64,000 nucleotides of DNA from Planctomycetaceae bacterium (GTDB lineage: Bacteria; Planctomycetota; Planctomycetia; Pirellulales; Pirellulaceae), in the NCBI GenBank assembly GCA_020638995.1, contig JACKHM010000001.1:1364001-1428000 (forward strand). Reading direction: 5' to 3'. Both the position numbers and the translations under genes were made by a program. Numbering within the stretch: the stretch's first letter is position 1; the number at the start of each line of letters is the position of its first letter. This document shows positions 42,758 through 51,749 of the stretch, in pieces. The notes under the pieces were generated by a model. It was not told the origin of the DNA. It did not search any database and saw only the letters and a list, made by a program, of their open reading frames with translations.

Positions 42758-43684
42758 ATGGCTGAATTCACAACAGCGATTGCCTCAGAGATATTGGCTG
42801 CGTGCCAGAATGGTTGCGAAGAGGCTGCGGGTGCGTTAAGCCGCGCATTGGATGGCGAGTTCGCAATCGCGCCCGGCGTAACTTCGACGATTGCTCACAA
42901 CGATGCGCCGGACACTTGGAATGGTCCAGGTTTGATCATCACGTTTCACATTGGCGATTCGGGCGCCCTGCTGCTACTGCCGGAAGCGAGCGAGTTGCTA
43001 CCTGACTGGTGTGTGCAGCCCGACGAAACTGGACGAAGCAAGCTGGCGACGCTGGCGCAAGAACTGGGGTACAGCCTCCTTCCGGAATCATTCATTCCCG
43101 AACGAACTAGTGCCGCGCGCGTCAAAAACCTGGCAGTCGCGTTCGAACGCGCAGAGCCCACCGGTGAGGTCGGCTATCTACCTCTCGGGTTGAGGAGTGG
43201 CGAAAAGTCCGGTGAGGCAGCACTTGTGTGGCCTTTGCAAGCAGTCGCGAAGTCGTTGGAAGCTTCCGCGGAGATACCTAAATCACCGGCTCAATCCCAG
43301 GGCAGCGAAAAAAGTGATCCGCTGCCGGCGACGCCCCAGCCTGCCGCCAAGCCGCGGTTACAGTATGTGGATCTGGATGATGGCATTAGACAGTTGCCGA
43401 ACTACGCGAAGAGTTTGCTGAAAGTCCGTGTTCCGGTCACCGTCACGCTCGCATCGACTAAGTATCCCGTCAGCCAGATCTTAGAACTCGGCCCGGGATC
43501 GATCATTCAGTTCAATAAATCCTGTGAAGATAACTTGACGCTGGAAGCCGGTGACCAACCCATCGCGTCGGGCGAAGCAGTGAAGGTTGGCGACAAGTTT
43601 GGCTTATGGATCACATCGATGACATTGCCCGACGAGCGATTTTGGGTAATTCACGGTCGTCGAAGTGGCGCCCGTGTCAAGTAG
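42758..43684 (+). CDS. FliN/SpoA-like (C-ring surface) domain protein outside a flagellar locus
   Basis: Protein of 308 residues. The C-terminal 90 or so residues (LKVRVPVTVTLASTKYPVSQ, ILELGPGSIIQF, IASGEAVKVGDKFGLWI) match the SpoA/FliN domain that forms flagellar switch and type III secretion C-ring parts. The N-terminal part (about 1-160: TWNGPGLIITFHIGDSGALL) recalls the CheC/FliY-like regulatory domains that bind or dephosphorylate CheY in other proteins, but this is weaker. A Pro/Ala/Ser-rich linker joins them. The ATG at 42758 (GGAA about 10 bases upstream) is used; the frame is open to 42656. No other motility gene is nearby. Confidence 0.8.
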   Translation: MAEFTTAIASEILAACQNGCEEAAGALSRALDGEFAIAPGVTSTIAHNDAPDTWNGPGLIITFHIGDSGALLLLPEASELLPDWCVQPDETGRSKLATLAQELGYSLLPESFIPERTSAARVKNLAVAFERAEPTGEVGYLPLGLRSGEKSGEAALVWPLQAVAKSLEASAEIPKSPAQSQGSEKSDPLPATPQPAAKPRLQYVDLDDGIRQLPNYAKSLLKVRVPVTVTLASTKYPVSQILELGPGSIIQFNKSCEDNLTLEAGDQPIASGEAVKVGDKFGLWITSMTLPDERFWVIHGRRSGARVK

Positions 43685-43693
43685 CTCGCGTCC

Positions 43694-44524
43694 TCACAGT
43701 TTTTCCAGCAGCTGACCAGCTTTCTCCCAACCTTCGTCAGCCAGACTACGGACAGAGAGTCGCAATTTATCTTGGTTTTTCGCGATTTGCCGATTCGCTT
43801 GTGCTACCAGCTTTGGACGGCGATCATCGATCTCATGTTGAAGCACATCGCGCAAACTCCGGCCTAAATGTTCGACACCCGGGCCATGCAAGTTGCTAAC
43901 TCGTTGGAGGTCGAAGTGAACTAGAGTAAGGTCCGCCGCCGTAATCTCTGGCTCGATAACGAGGTCGGGGACGAAGTGTTCGAAATCGAGCCGCATGTGT
44001 GCTTTACAAGCCATTCGCATTTGGACCATGGCTTCTGCGTCCGTACTCAAGCTGATCAACTGCACGCCATGTTGCCATTCGGAAAGTCGGGCGAACAATC
44101 CGACTTTCGCATCGATTGCGATCTCAAAAGCCACGCGTCCCATCTCGTCCGGGCGAATATTCTCGATCCGCAAGTCGAACTTTTCTTCGGGATCAATCAG
44201 CCAAGCACGATAGCGTTTCCAGGTACCGTGGTTCGCATCACGCCACTTTCGCTTCGTCTTCAATCGCAAACCATCCAACGAAAGATGAACCCCGTCCCAC
44301 ATTCGCTTGGTCTGCCCCCAATGCTTGGTGTTCTCGTAACTCTCTGGAATTGAGGCCAAGGCAATTTCACGAAGGAGGTCTTTTGAGCCCGACTCCACCA
44401 ACTCTGCGACCTCGACCGAATCGGTCGCAGAGAGTTGTATATTCTGTTGCCCATATGATGCAGCGGAGCCGCAGCAAACCAATGCCAACATCGTGCCCAC
44501 AACGATCTTGCACCTTAGACTCAT
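43694..44524 (-). CDS. Secreted protein of unknown function
   Basis: Exported protein of 276 residues beginning with a signal peptide (MSLRCKIVVGTMLALVCCGSAASYG). GGAG lies 4 bases before the ATG at 44524. The mature part is basic and beta-rich in the middle (FDLRIENIRPDEMGRVAFEI, LISLSTDAEAMVQMRMACKA), with a C-terminal helix rich in Gln and Arg (RSLRDVLQHEIDDRRPKLVA). I recognise no named family or catalytic motif. It is convergent with the FliN-like gene (9 bp apart) and divergent from pabA, so it is probably transcribed alone. Confidence 0.75.
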   Translation of the reverse strand: MSLRCKIVVGTMLALVCCGSAASYGQQNIQLSATDSVEVAELVESGSKDLLREIALASIPESYENTKHWGQTKRMWDGVHLSLDGLRLKTKRKWRDANHGTWKRYRAWLIDPEEKFDLRIENIRPDEMGRVAFEIAIDAKVGLFARLSEWQHGVQLISLSTDAEAMVQMRMACKAHMRLDFEHFVPDLVIEPEITAADLTLVHFDLQRVSNLHGPGVEHLGRSLRDVLQHEIDDRRPKLVAQANRQIAKNQDKLRLSVRSLADEGWEKAGQLLEKL

Positions 44525-44752
44525 GGCTCTCCCCAATTATCTCCCCAGACACTTGCTCCCTGAAGCGTATACCGCAACTCGTCACCCGGAAAGCTAGCCC
44601 GTCGTAGTGGCAACCGCTTCCAAAGCTTTGATAACCGCGGAAGTCTATGTTTCGCGGAAAGTATACGTCCTAGGGGATAACATCGGGCCAGGTCAGGCGG
44701 AGCCTCGATAAGAGCCGTAGAGGACCCTGCACCGCGTGGCTACAATGGCGTC

Positions 44753-45334
44753 ATGATTCTTCTAATCGATAACTATGACTCCTTTACGTACAACTTGGTC
44801 CAGCGGATCGGTGAGATCGACCCGGGGATCGAGATTGAAATACATCGTAACGATCAGATTACGCTGGACGAGATTGAAGCGAAGAAACCCTCGCATCTAG
44901 TCGTTTCTCCAGGGCCATGCACGCCGAACGAGGCTGGGATTTCGGTCGACTGCGTCAAACGATTCATGGGAAAAATTCCGCTGCTGGGGGTCTGTTTGGG
45001 TCATCAATCGATCGGTCAAGCAACTGGCGCGACGATCGTCCGGGCCGAGCATCTCATGCACGGCAAGACCGACGAGATCCATCACGACGATCACGGGCTC
45101 TTCGCCGGATTGGCAAACCCGTTCATTGCCACGCGTTACCACAGCTTAGTGATTAAGCCCGAGACGCTTCATCCTGATTTCGAAGTATCGGCCTGGGCAT
45201 TCGCGCCCGACGGCTCGCGCGAAATCATGGGGATTCGCCACAAGCAGCTCAAGGTCGAGGGCTGGCAATTTCATCCAGAAAGTTTCTTGACCGAGCCGGG
45301 ACACGAATTGCTGCGGAGATTCTTGCTACAGTGA
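44753..45334 (+). CDS. pabA: Anthranilate/aminodeoxychorismate synthase glutaminase subunit
   Basis: Class I glutamine amidotransferase of 193 residues that feeds ammonia to chorismate for folate (PabA) or tryptophan (TrpG); many bacteria use one protein for both. MILLIDNYDSFTYNLVQ is the diagnostic N-terminus, GVCLGHQSIGQATGA contains the nucleophilic Cys, and GWQFHPESFLTEPG the His-Glu of the triad. The symbol pabA is provisional, because the partner synthase subunit is not nearby. It overlaps moeA by 4 bases. Confidence 0.93.
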   Translation: MILLIDNYDSFTYNLVQRIGEIDPGIEIEIHRNDQITLDEIEAKKPSHLVVSPGPCTPNEAGISVDCVKRFMGKIPLLGVCLGHQSIGQATGATIVRAEHLMHGKTDEIHHDDHGLFAGLANPFIATRYHSLVIKPETLHPDFEVSAWAFAPDGSREIMGIRHKQLKVEGWQFHPESFLTEPGHELLRRFLLQ

Positions 45335-46542
45335 TCAGCGTCGAAGAAGCTCTCGAACGGATCAGGCAACACGCGAGACCGCGCGCAACACATACGATCA
45401 AATCGACAGATGCTCTAGGCAGCGTGCTGGCAGCAGACATTACGAGCGACGTCGATTCACCTCCACACGACAAGGCCTTGATGGACGGCTACGCAGTCGT
45501 CGCAAGTGACATCGCCCCAAGTGTTGAACTCTCCATTCTCGAAGAGGTCACAGCCGGCGATGTTCCGACAAAAACGGTCACTTCCGGCACGGCGACTCGC
45601 ATCATGACCGGCGCTCCGATTCCCAAAGGTGCCAATGCGGTCGTGATGATCGAACGAACGGAGATTGTTGGAGATCAACATGCGAAGGTTCGAATCAGTG
45701 CCGACGGTGCGGAACCTGGGCTGAACATCATGCCGCGCGGCCAGTCCGTTCGCATTGGCGACGTCGTACTGCAACGCGGCAGACTGATTCGCCCAATTGA
45801 AGTGGGAGTGCTCGCCGAGTGTGGGGCTACCGAGATATCTGCGTACCGACTTCCAAGTGTCGCGATCTTGTCCACCGGGAACGAACTCGTGTCTCCCAAT
45901 GTCCGACCAAGTGCCGGCCAAATCCGCAACAGCAACGGTCCCATGCTTGAAGCTCTCGTACAGCGCAATGGGAACGCAGTCGTAAACCTTGGTGTCGGTC
46001 GTGATGAACGCACGGATCTTGATTGGCTTGTTCAACGCGGGCTCGAGGAAGATGTGTTGATTCTGTCCGGCGGCGTCTCCGCCGGGGTTCTCGATTTGGT
46101 TCCGGAAGTCCTCGCCTCGAACGGCGTCGAACAAGTTTTCCACAAGGTGTACCTCAAGCCCGGGAAACCCGTGTGGTTTGGAGTAAAGAAGGATTCACAA
46201 GGCGATAAGCTCGTATTCGGGTTACCTGGAAATCCCGTTAGCAGCCTCGTTTGCTTCGAACTGTTTGTGCGTCCCGCCTTGGCAAGTCTCTCCGGTCGAA
46301 AGTTCAGCGTCGTCGAACGCCGAACAGCGCATCTCGCGACTAGACATTCTCGTTACAGTGATCGCCCAACCTACTTTCCGGCGTGCCTATTCGAACACGA
46401 AGACAAATTGCAGGTCGAACCGCTTGCTTGGAAGGGCTCTGCCGACCTACGAACTTTGGCCGACGCGAATTGTCTCGCTTTGTTTCCACCCAGTGAAACC
46501 GAGTTCGCTGCAGGGGATGAGATCGAGGTCTATCCGCTCTAA
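45331..46542 (+). CDS. moeA: Molybdopterin molybdenumtransferase
   Basis: Inserts molybdate into adenylylated molybdopterin to form the molybdenum cofactor. The 403-residue protein has the MoeA domain order: SPPHDKALMDGYAVVASD, TSGTATRIMTGAPIPKGANA, GQSVRIGDVVLQRG, VAILSTGNELVSP, GQIRNSNGPML, DVLILSGGVSAG, FGLPGNPVSSLVCFELFVRP and a C-terminal domain IV. The GTG start gives a GTGA overlap with the upstream gene, a sign of coupling. The nearby sulfite-oxidase-fold gene at 47011 is a possible user of the cofactor; mogA/moaABC are not in the window. Confidence 0.93.
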   Translation: MISVEEALERIRQHARPRATHTIKSTDALGSVLAADITSDVDSPPHDKALMDGYAVVASDIAPSVELSILEEVTAGDVPTKTVTSGTATRIMTGAPIPKGANAVVMIERTEIVGDQHAKVRISADGAEPGLNIMPRGQSVRIGDVVLQRGRLIRPIEVGVLAECGATEISAYRLPSVAILSTGNELVSPNVRPSAGQIRNSNGPMLEALVQRNGNAVVNLGVGRDERTDLDWLVQRGLEEDVLILSGGVSAGVLDLVPEVLASNGVEQVFHKVYLKPGKPVWFGVKKDSQGDKLVFGLPGNPVSSLVCFELFVRPALASLSGRKFSVVERRTAHLATRHSRYSDRPTYFPACLFEHEDKLQVEPLAWKGSADLRTLADANCLALFPPSETEFAAGDEIEVYPL

Positions 46543-46550
46543 CCTGCGAG

Positions 46551-47000
46551 CTAGTCGAGTTCCAGCGTCAGCAGCTCGATTTCTGGGATGCCGACGTATG
46601 CGCCGCTGTCCAGCGCGGCGATTACCTTTTCATGCAACGCGTCAGGGTTGGCTTTCACCAACATCCGGCTTGGAGGCTTCGTTCTGGCGTGCTGGTCGCA
46701 GACTTGTCGCAGCACACGAATCAGATCGTGCTCGCTGGGTGCTTCTTGCTCCAATCCAGCCACTGTCACATGAAAGGTGCTGAATTCGTCGACTTCTACG
46801 ACAATATCGGCAGTGAGTTCTTCCTGGGGTAACGATATTGTCGGCCCCTCGCGATCATACTTTGGCACGACGATAGAACTCTGCATCGCGAACGCGGCGG
46901 TGACCATGAAAAAGATCAACAACAAGAATGTGACATCGACCATCGGTGTCATATCGGATTCGGTTATTGACTTGAGCTCGAGTCTGCGCGGTATTCTCAT
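46551..47000 (-). CDS. ExbD/TolR-family biopolymer transport protein
   Basis: Inner-membrane protein of 149 residues that works with an ExbB/TolQ proton channel to energise outer-membrane or envelope processes. A short cytoplasmic N-terminus leads to one membrane helix with the essential Asp (MTPMVDVTFLLLIFFMVTAA). A periplasmic domain follows, with the family's late VKANPDALHEKVIAALDSGA. The ATG at 47000 gives normal family length, 10 bp after the preceding gene; longer open sequence overlaps that gene and is rejected. No exbB/tolQ is seen in the window. Confidence 0.88.
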   Translation of the reverse strand: MRIPRRLELKSITESDMTPMVDVTFLLLIFFMVTAAFAMQSSIVVPKYDREGPTISLPQEELTADIVVEVDEFSTFHVTVAGLEQEAPSEHDLIRVLRQVCDQHARTKPPSRMLVKANPDALHEKVIAALDSGAYVGIPEIELLTLELD

Positions 47001-47010
47001 AGCCAGATTC

Positions 47011-47514
47011 TCATTCGGAAGGAGAATTGAGGTTGTGACTTTGCTCGTGAAGTTTCGCGTGCTCCTCATCGTCGTCGGGACGATTATCAAATCCCTTTTC
47101 TGCGGTGAGTTCGATATGGTCGACAAATTTCACATTAGCACATTCGTCGATCTCGTCCGCGTGGCAGGCGGCGTGGTCGGGGATGAAGAAGCGGTACGGG
47201 CCGCCAACCTTAAGGTCCAAGGGTTTGCCATTGGCTCGATAAATGACAAAAGCGCGGTCGCGAACCGGTGCGAGCGGAATGCTGGCGTGAAAATTGTCGA
47301 GCGTGCCGTGCAGGCCGATGTACTTCGCCGAGTCCTTGGCTCCAACCAGATCCAGTAGGCCCGATAACTTGACCGCATCGCCTTGGCGTTTGGGATCGTA
47401 TTGGCTGACGTCAATGATTTGGTGTGCCGGATCGATTGCAGCCAGATCGGTGAATGTAAGTTCGTGGGATGTCTGAACTTCACCATCGATCCGTAATACG
47501 TGTTCGTCGCTCAT
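47011..47514 (-). CDS. Small molybdopterin-dependent (sulfite-oxidase fold) domain protein
   Basis: A 167-residue protein matching the oxidoreductase molybdopterin-binding domain: LRIDGEVQTSHELTFTDLAA, AVKLSGLLDLVGAKDSAKYI, VIYRANGKPLDLKVGGPYRF and FVDHIELTAEKGFD. The cysteine that normally ligates molybdenum is not at its usual place before the GLLDL block; the only Cys residues are in AACHADEIDECAN. It may therefore be a reduced, non-catalytic member or bind a ligand differently. No signal peptide. It precedes exbD by 10 bp on the same strand, and moeA is near, giving a weak link to molybdenum metabolism. Confidence 0.8.
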   Translation of the reverse strand: MSDEHVLRIDGEVQTSHELTFTDLAAIDPAHQIIDVSQYDPKRQGDAVKLSGLLDLVGAKDSAKYIGLHGTLDNFHASIPLAPVRDRAFVIYRANGKPLDLKVGGPYRFFIPDHAACHADEIDECANVKFVDHIELTAEKGFDNRPDDDEEHAKLHEQSHNLNSPSE

Positions 47515-47533
47515 CAGCTAGTTTGCTCCACAG

Positions 47534-47566
47534 AAAAGGGCGTTGCCGCAACTTGCGACAACGCCC
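47534..47566 (-). terminator. Intrinsic terminator of nrdJ
   Basis: On the minus strand GGGCGTTG (from 47566) pairs with CAACGCCC (to 47538), extended by TGCG/CGCA with one mismatch, and is followed by TTTT (47537-47534). It lies 47 bases behind the nrdJ stop codon. Confidence 0.88.
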
Positions 47567-47613
47567 ATTGTAACTCACAAAAGGTTGCTCGGGGCATCCT
47601 GGCCCTCAATCCA

Positions 47614-50580
47614 TTACGAGCAACCCATACTGTTTCCACAGTTGTGGCAGAGATAACAATTGCCGTTGCGAACGGTAATCGAACCGCAATTATCGCAGCT
47701 TGGCGCATCGCTTTGAAAGCGTGCGAATTGCGAATCGCGACTAGCTGGCTTCGCCTTGGCGTCCACTTTCATCGCCACGCCAGCACGGTCGAGCGAATCC
47801 AAGTCTATGACCCGCGTTCCGGCACTTGTTCCGTGGCCGCCCGCTGTCGAACCGCTTGGCGAGGGAGCCACAGCGGCACCGTTCCCGTTCACCGGGCTCT
47901 TCGCTTCGGCGTCGCTGCCTTCCTTCTCTTTGCCAACCGGCGACATACCTTTGTTGGCTTCGCGATAGCCCGGCAGGAAAGTGATGCCGAGCCAGCGGAA
48001 GATATAGTCGACGACACTCTTTGCGATACGAATATCGGGATTGGTCGTGTGACCCATTGGCTCGAAGCGCGTGTGTGAGAACTTGTTGACCAAGACCTCC
48101 AGCGGCACACCATATTGCAAGCTCATCGAGATTGCCGTTCCGAAAGCATCCATAATGCCGCCGATCGTGCTACCTTCCTTCGCCTGCGTGATGAAGACCT
48201 CTCCCGGGCGTCCGTCTTCGTACAAGCCGACGGTGATGTAGCCTTCGTGGCCCGCCACGTTGAACTTATGCGTTACGGACTGACGCGTATCGGGCAAGCG
48301 TTCTCGACGCGGCTTGGCCGCTTGCTCTTCCTTGCTCTTCTTTTCGTCAGTTTCACTCTGAGTGGAAAGAGGTTGGCTGAGCTTCGAACCATCGCGATAG
48401 ATCGCCAACGCTTTCAGGCCCAACTCCCAACCCCAACGATACGCCTCCGCAATATCTTCGGGTGTCGACGTGGTGGGCATATTCACCGTCTTCGAGATTG
48501 CTCCCGAGAGGAACGGTTGGGCAGCAGCCATCATTCGCACGTGAGCACGCCAGGCGATGCTGCGAACCCCGTTTGCGGGCTTAAACGCACAATCGAAAAT
48601 CGATAGGTGCTCGTCCTTTAATTCCGGAGCACCTTCGATCGTGTCGTTCTCGTCGATGTACTTCACGATGTCCTGAATTTGCGGTTCGTCGTACCCGACA
48701 TTTCGCAAACCGAGCGGAACCGTCTTGTTGACGATCTTCAACATTCCGCCACCGGCAAGTTGCTTGTACTTGACGAGTGCGATATCCGGCTCGATGCCGG
48801 TCGTATCGCAATCCATCATGAAGCTGATCGTACCCGTTGGCGCAAGCACGGTGGCTTGCGCGTTGCGGAAGCCTCGCTCGCGTCCCTTCTGCAAGACTTC
48901 GTCCCACAACTCGCGAGCCGCGTCTTTCAAATTCCGCGGACCCGCGTTGTCGATCTGCTCGACCGCGCTGCGATGCATTTGCATCACACGGAGGAACGGT
49001 TCGCGATTGTTCGCATAACCTTCGAACGGACCCACCGCCGACGCAAGCTCCGTACTCGTCAAGTTCGCCGCACCGTGGAGCAGTGCAGTAATCGAGCCGC
49101 ACAACCCGTAGGCCGCATCGGAATCGTAGGCCGCTCCGCTGGCCATGATTACACTGCCGAGGTTCGAGTAGCCAAGCCCCAAAGGACGGTACAGATGGCT
49201 GTTCTCGGCGATTTGCGATGTCGGATAACTGGCGTGATCGACCAAGATCTCTTGAGCGATGAAGAACAACCGACAGGCTGCGGTGAATCGCTTTACATCA
49301 AACGAGCCTTCCGCATCTACGAACTTCATAAGATTGATGCTCGACAGATTGCAAGCCGTGTCGTCGAGGAACATGTACTCGCTGCACGGATTGCTGGCGT
49401 TGATCCTGCCTGAGTTCGGACAAGTGTGCCAACGATTGATCGTGGTGTCGTACTGAACACCGGGATCACCGCACTGCCAGGCACATTCCGCCATGCGGTC
49501 TAACAACCATTTGGCGTCGTACTCCGGACCTTGCTCCGAACCCGTGACCATGCGAGTGGACCACTTGCCACCCTTTTCGACCGTCTGCATAAACTCGTCC
49601 GTCACGCGGACGGACAGGTTCGCATTCTGGAAAAGGATCGAGCTGTAAGCTTCGCCGTTAAAGTTCGACTCGTACTTCCCGCTGGCGATCAACGTATGAG
49701 CCTTCTGCTCTTCCTTCCACTTGCATTCGATGAACTCGAGAATATCCGGATGCCAGACCTTCAAGGATTGCATTTTTGCGGCGCGGCGTGTCTTCCCACC
49801 GGACTTCACCACCGCAGCAATCTGATCGTAAACACGCATGAACGACAACGGACCGGACGGACGACCACCACCGGACAATCGCTCGCGATGCGATCGAATC
49901 GTCGACAGATCAGTTCCCGTTCCCGACCCGAATTTGAACAACATCGCCTCGCTCGTCGCCAGACGCATGATGTCCTCCATATTGTCGCCAACGCTTTGAA
50001 TAAAACAGGCGGAGCCTTGCGGAAACTCATAAGGATTTTCTGGCATGACCACCGTGCAGGTCTCTGGGTCCCAGCGCCAGTTGCACTTATCACCCGAAAC
50101 ACCGTATTGGTGATAGAGCCCGACATTGAACCAGACGGGCGAATTAAAGGCTCCATGTTGGTGCAAGCAGAGCCAAGTCAGATCGCGATAGAATCGTTCA
50201 GCATCGTCCGCCGACGCGAAATACCCATCGCCCAGGCCCCAGTCGGTGATGGTGCGCGTCACACGATGAATCAGTTGTCGTACGCTGTGCTCTCGCTCTG
50301 GGGTGCCGTTCTCACCGTAGAAGTACTTGCTGACGACGACATTCGTTGCCAACTGGCTCCATTTCGCAGGGATCTCACAATCCTTCTGCTCGAACAGCAA
50401 TCCGCCGTTCTCGTCCTTGATCTGGGCACTACGCAATTCCCATTCAACCGTGTCGAACGGATCCGCGGTGGTTTCTGGACAAAATTGGGCTTCGATCCTG
50501 ATCTTCTTCGAATTGCTTCCGTTGGGGCTATTAGCCAGAGAACTCGTTTCTCGCGATCCGCTCGCTGTAACAGTTGCCAT
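47614..50580 (-). CDS. nrdJ: Vitamin B12-dependent (class II) ribonucleotide reductase
   Basis: Reduces ribonucleotides to deoxyribonucleotides with adenosylcobalamin, oxygen-independently. The 988-residue protein contains WLCLHQHGAFNSPVWFNVGL, GSACFIQSVGDNMEDIM (first redox Cys), KFGSGTGTDLSTIRS, SGGKTRRAAKMQSL, the active-site NPCSEYMFLDDTACNLSSIN (catalytic Asn/Cys/Glu and second redox Cys) and APTGTISFMMDCDTTGIEPD. After a low-complexity linker, a C-terminal zinc ribbon/redox tail (CDNCGSITVRNG; CHNCGNSMGC) closes it. This is the long NrdJ type usual in Planctomycetota. AGGAGG lies upstream of the ATG, and an intrinsic terminator follows. No other RNR gene is in the window. Confidence 0.96.
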   Translation of the reverse strand: MATVTASGSRETSSLANSPNGSNSKKIRIEAQFCPETTADPFDTVEWELRSAQIKDENGGLLFEQKDCEIPAKWSQLATNVVVSKYFYGENGTPEREHSVRQLIHRVTRTITDWGLGDGYFASADDAERFYRDLTWLCLHQHGAFNSPVWFNVGLYHQYGVSGDKCNWRWDPETCTVVMPENPYEFPQGSACFIQSVGDNMEDIMRLATSEAMLFKFGSGTGTDLSTIRSHRERLSGGGRPSGPLSFMRVYDQIAAVVKSGGKTRRAAKMQSLKVWHPDILEFIECKWKEEQKAHTLIASGKYESNFNGEAYSSILFQNANLSVRVTDEFMQTVEKGGKWSTRMVTGSEQGPEYDAKWLLDRMAECAWQCGDPGVQYDTTINRWHTCPNSGRINASNPCSEYMFLDDTACNLSSINLMKFVDAEGSFDVKRFTAACRLFFIAQEILVDHASYPTSQIAENSHLYRPLGLGYSNLGSVIMASGAAYDSDAAYGLCGSITALLHGAANLTSTELASAVGPFEGYANNREPFLRVMQMHRSAVEQIDNAGPRNLKDAARELWDEVLQKGRERGFRNAQATVLAPTGTISFMMDCDTTGIEPDIALVKYKQLAGGGMLKIVNKTVPLGLRNVGYDEPQIQDIVKYIDENDTIEGAPELKDEHLSIFDCAFKPANGVRSIAWRAHVRMMAAAQPFLSGAISKTVNMPTTSTPEDIAEAYRWGWELGLKALAIYRDGSKLSQPLSTQSETDEKKSKEEQAAKPRRERLPDTRQSVTHKFNVAGHEGYITVGLYEDGRPGEVFITQAKEGSTIGGIMDAFGTAISMSLQYGVPLEVLVNKFSHTRFEPMGHTTNPDIRIAKSVVDYIFRWLGITFLPGYREANKGMSPVGKEKEGSDAEAKSPVNGNGAAVAPSPSGSTAGGHGTSAGTRVIDLDSLDRAGVAMKVDAKAKPASRDSQFARFQSDAPSCDNCGSITVRNGNCYLCHNCGNSMGCS

Positions 50581-50631
50581 CCTGTGCTACCTCCTGAAGG
50601 TGTCGCCGATGGGAAGTCCGTAAGGACATGG

Positions 50632-50652
50632 GTACAGTGTACAAGTATACAC
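50632..50652. promoter_or_regulatory. Overlapping palindromes and -10-like box upstream of nrdJ
   Basis: GTACA-G-TGTAC (50632-50642) is a perfect odd palindrome, and GTGTACAAGTATACAC (50637-50652) is a near-palindrome overlapping it; TATACT reads on the minus strand at 50644-50649, about 64 bases upstream of the nrdJ ATG. A repressor site over the nrdJ promoter is a reasonable inference. The pattern is not the NrdR consensus (ACAC...GTGT). The rest of 50653-51033 is AT-rich and shows no gene. Confidence 0.45.
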
Positions 50653-51033
50653 ACAACTACGATCGACCAGTCATTGGCCAGTAAATTAGGGAGAAGCACC
50701 GAATCGGTGGCTTTTACGCCGAGAAACAGGTCCTCCCTAACCCAATATGTTGTATCTGGCATTCAAGCTGCCACAACATTTGGCGTGAGGGACGAGTTTA
50801 CACATTTGGATTCGGTCGTCAATCACTTCTGGAAAACGGACGCTAGGTGCTTCGATACCAACGAGTTGCAGCCACAGCGGATTCTGGAACCAATAATGCA
50901 TGTGAAAGGTTTGTAAAGACACAAGTACAAATTACACAAATGGTTGCAGAGTTTTTTACTGTTCTAAATCACAAGAACTATACAAACAACATTTTCTGAA
51001 AACTATTTTCTTGACACTGCACTGCGCAAATTT

Positions 51034-51058
51034 AAAGGCCACGGAATCCGTGGCCTTT
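51034..51058. terminator. Bidirectional terminator behind rplU
   Basis: AAAGGCCACGG (51034-51044) and CCGTGGCCTTT (51048-51058) are exact reverse complements around AAT. On the minus strand the stem is followed by TTTAAATTT, so it should end rplU transcription directly after the gene. Confidence 0.88.
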
Positions 51059-51088
51059 GAGCAACTTCAGGATCGTCGACCAGCGCAG

Positions 51089-51403
51089 CTATGCACACTC
51101 GATTTTTCCAATCCGAACACGAGTGTACATCTGGCGATGACCGGTCTTTCGACGCGAGTTCTTGCGACGACGGAACTTTTGGACGACCAATTTCTCGCCC
51201 TGGTCCACACCAAGTACTTCGGCGGTAACGCTCGCTCCCGCGACAACCGGCGACCCCAACTTCAGGCCGTTGTCCCCGGAAACGGCGAGAATGCGGTCGA
51301 ATTTAAGCTCATCTCCTTTCGCGGCCTCGCGAAAATCAATGTCTAATTCCTGACCTTCTTCAACTTTGAACTGCTTTCCGCCGTCCGAAATGATTGCATA
51401 CAT
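51089..51403 (-). CDS. rplU: Ribosomal protein L21
   Basis: Large-subunit protein of 104 residues: MYAIISDGGKQFKVEEGQEL, FDRILAVSG, GSPVVAGASVTAEVLG and the basic KFRRRKNSRRKTGHRQMYTR are typical L21. The ATG at 51403 is the family start. A strong terminator lies 31 bases behind it, and rpmA (L27), its usual partner, is not found next to it. It is divergent from the glycine-rich protein gene. Confidence 0.95.
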   Translation of the reverse strand: MYAIISDGGKQFKVEEGQELDIDFREAAKGDELKFDRILAVSGDNGLKLGSPVVAGASVTAEVLGVDQGEKLVVQKFRRRKNSRRKTGHRQMYTRVRIGKIECA

Positions 51404-51749
51404 AACGCTACACACGCCTAACGAGATCGAGCTTGAAATTTTGAGAACCCGTGATTTTAGTAGACAAATGCGTCACCGTCGAGGCCCGTTGGGACCTCCC
51501 AGTGGTATCGAAGACTTAGGTCCGCCGCAGGTCTGTCGCTCCGCGCGGCAAGCTCTGTGGCCCGCGTGAGAGTGAGAATTTGCCAAGTTTCCGCTTGGAG
51601 TTCAGTGTATCGCCGATTATCTTAAAACGTAGTATTTTTTGCAGGTAAGGGGTGCGCTCAGCCGGGTTCTGCTCCCGTCCAGGCGCAACGGCCAGTGGAT
51701 TTGGCAACAAGCCAAATCGAGGAACGAGAAGCAGGCAGGAGGATTCGAG
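51404..51749. other. Divergent intergenic region between rplU and a glycine-rich protein gene
   Basis: About 345 bases that should contain the rplU promoter and leader (minus strand) and the promoter of the glycine-rich secreted protein (plus strand). AT-rich around 51600-51645, with a minus-strand GATAAT hexamer near 51615-51622 but no clear -35. No gene or long hairpin was seen. Confidence 0.4.

Noticed and set aside
49531..50916. 461-codon plus-strand open frame antisense to nrdJ
   Set aside because: Translation is Arg/His/Leu-rich without any family motif, while the minus strand encodes a complete class II ribonucleotide reductase with active-site motifs.
50581..51033. Cobalamin riboswitch or NrdR box upstream of nrdJ
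   Set aside because: I looked because nrdJ is B12-dependent, but saw no B12-box-like element and the palindromes have the wrong end sequence for NrdR.
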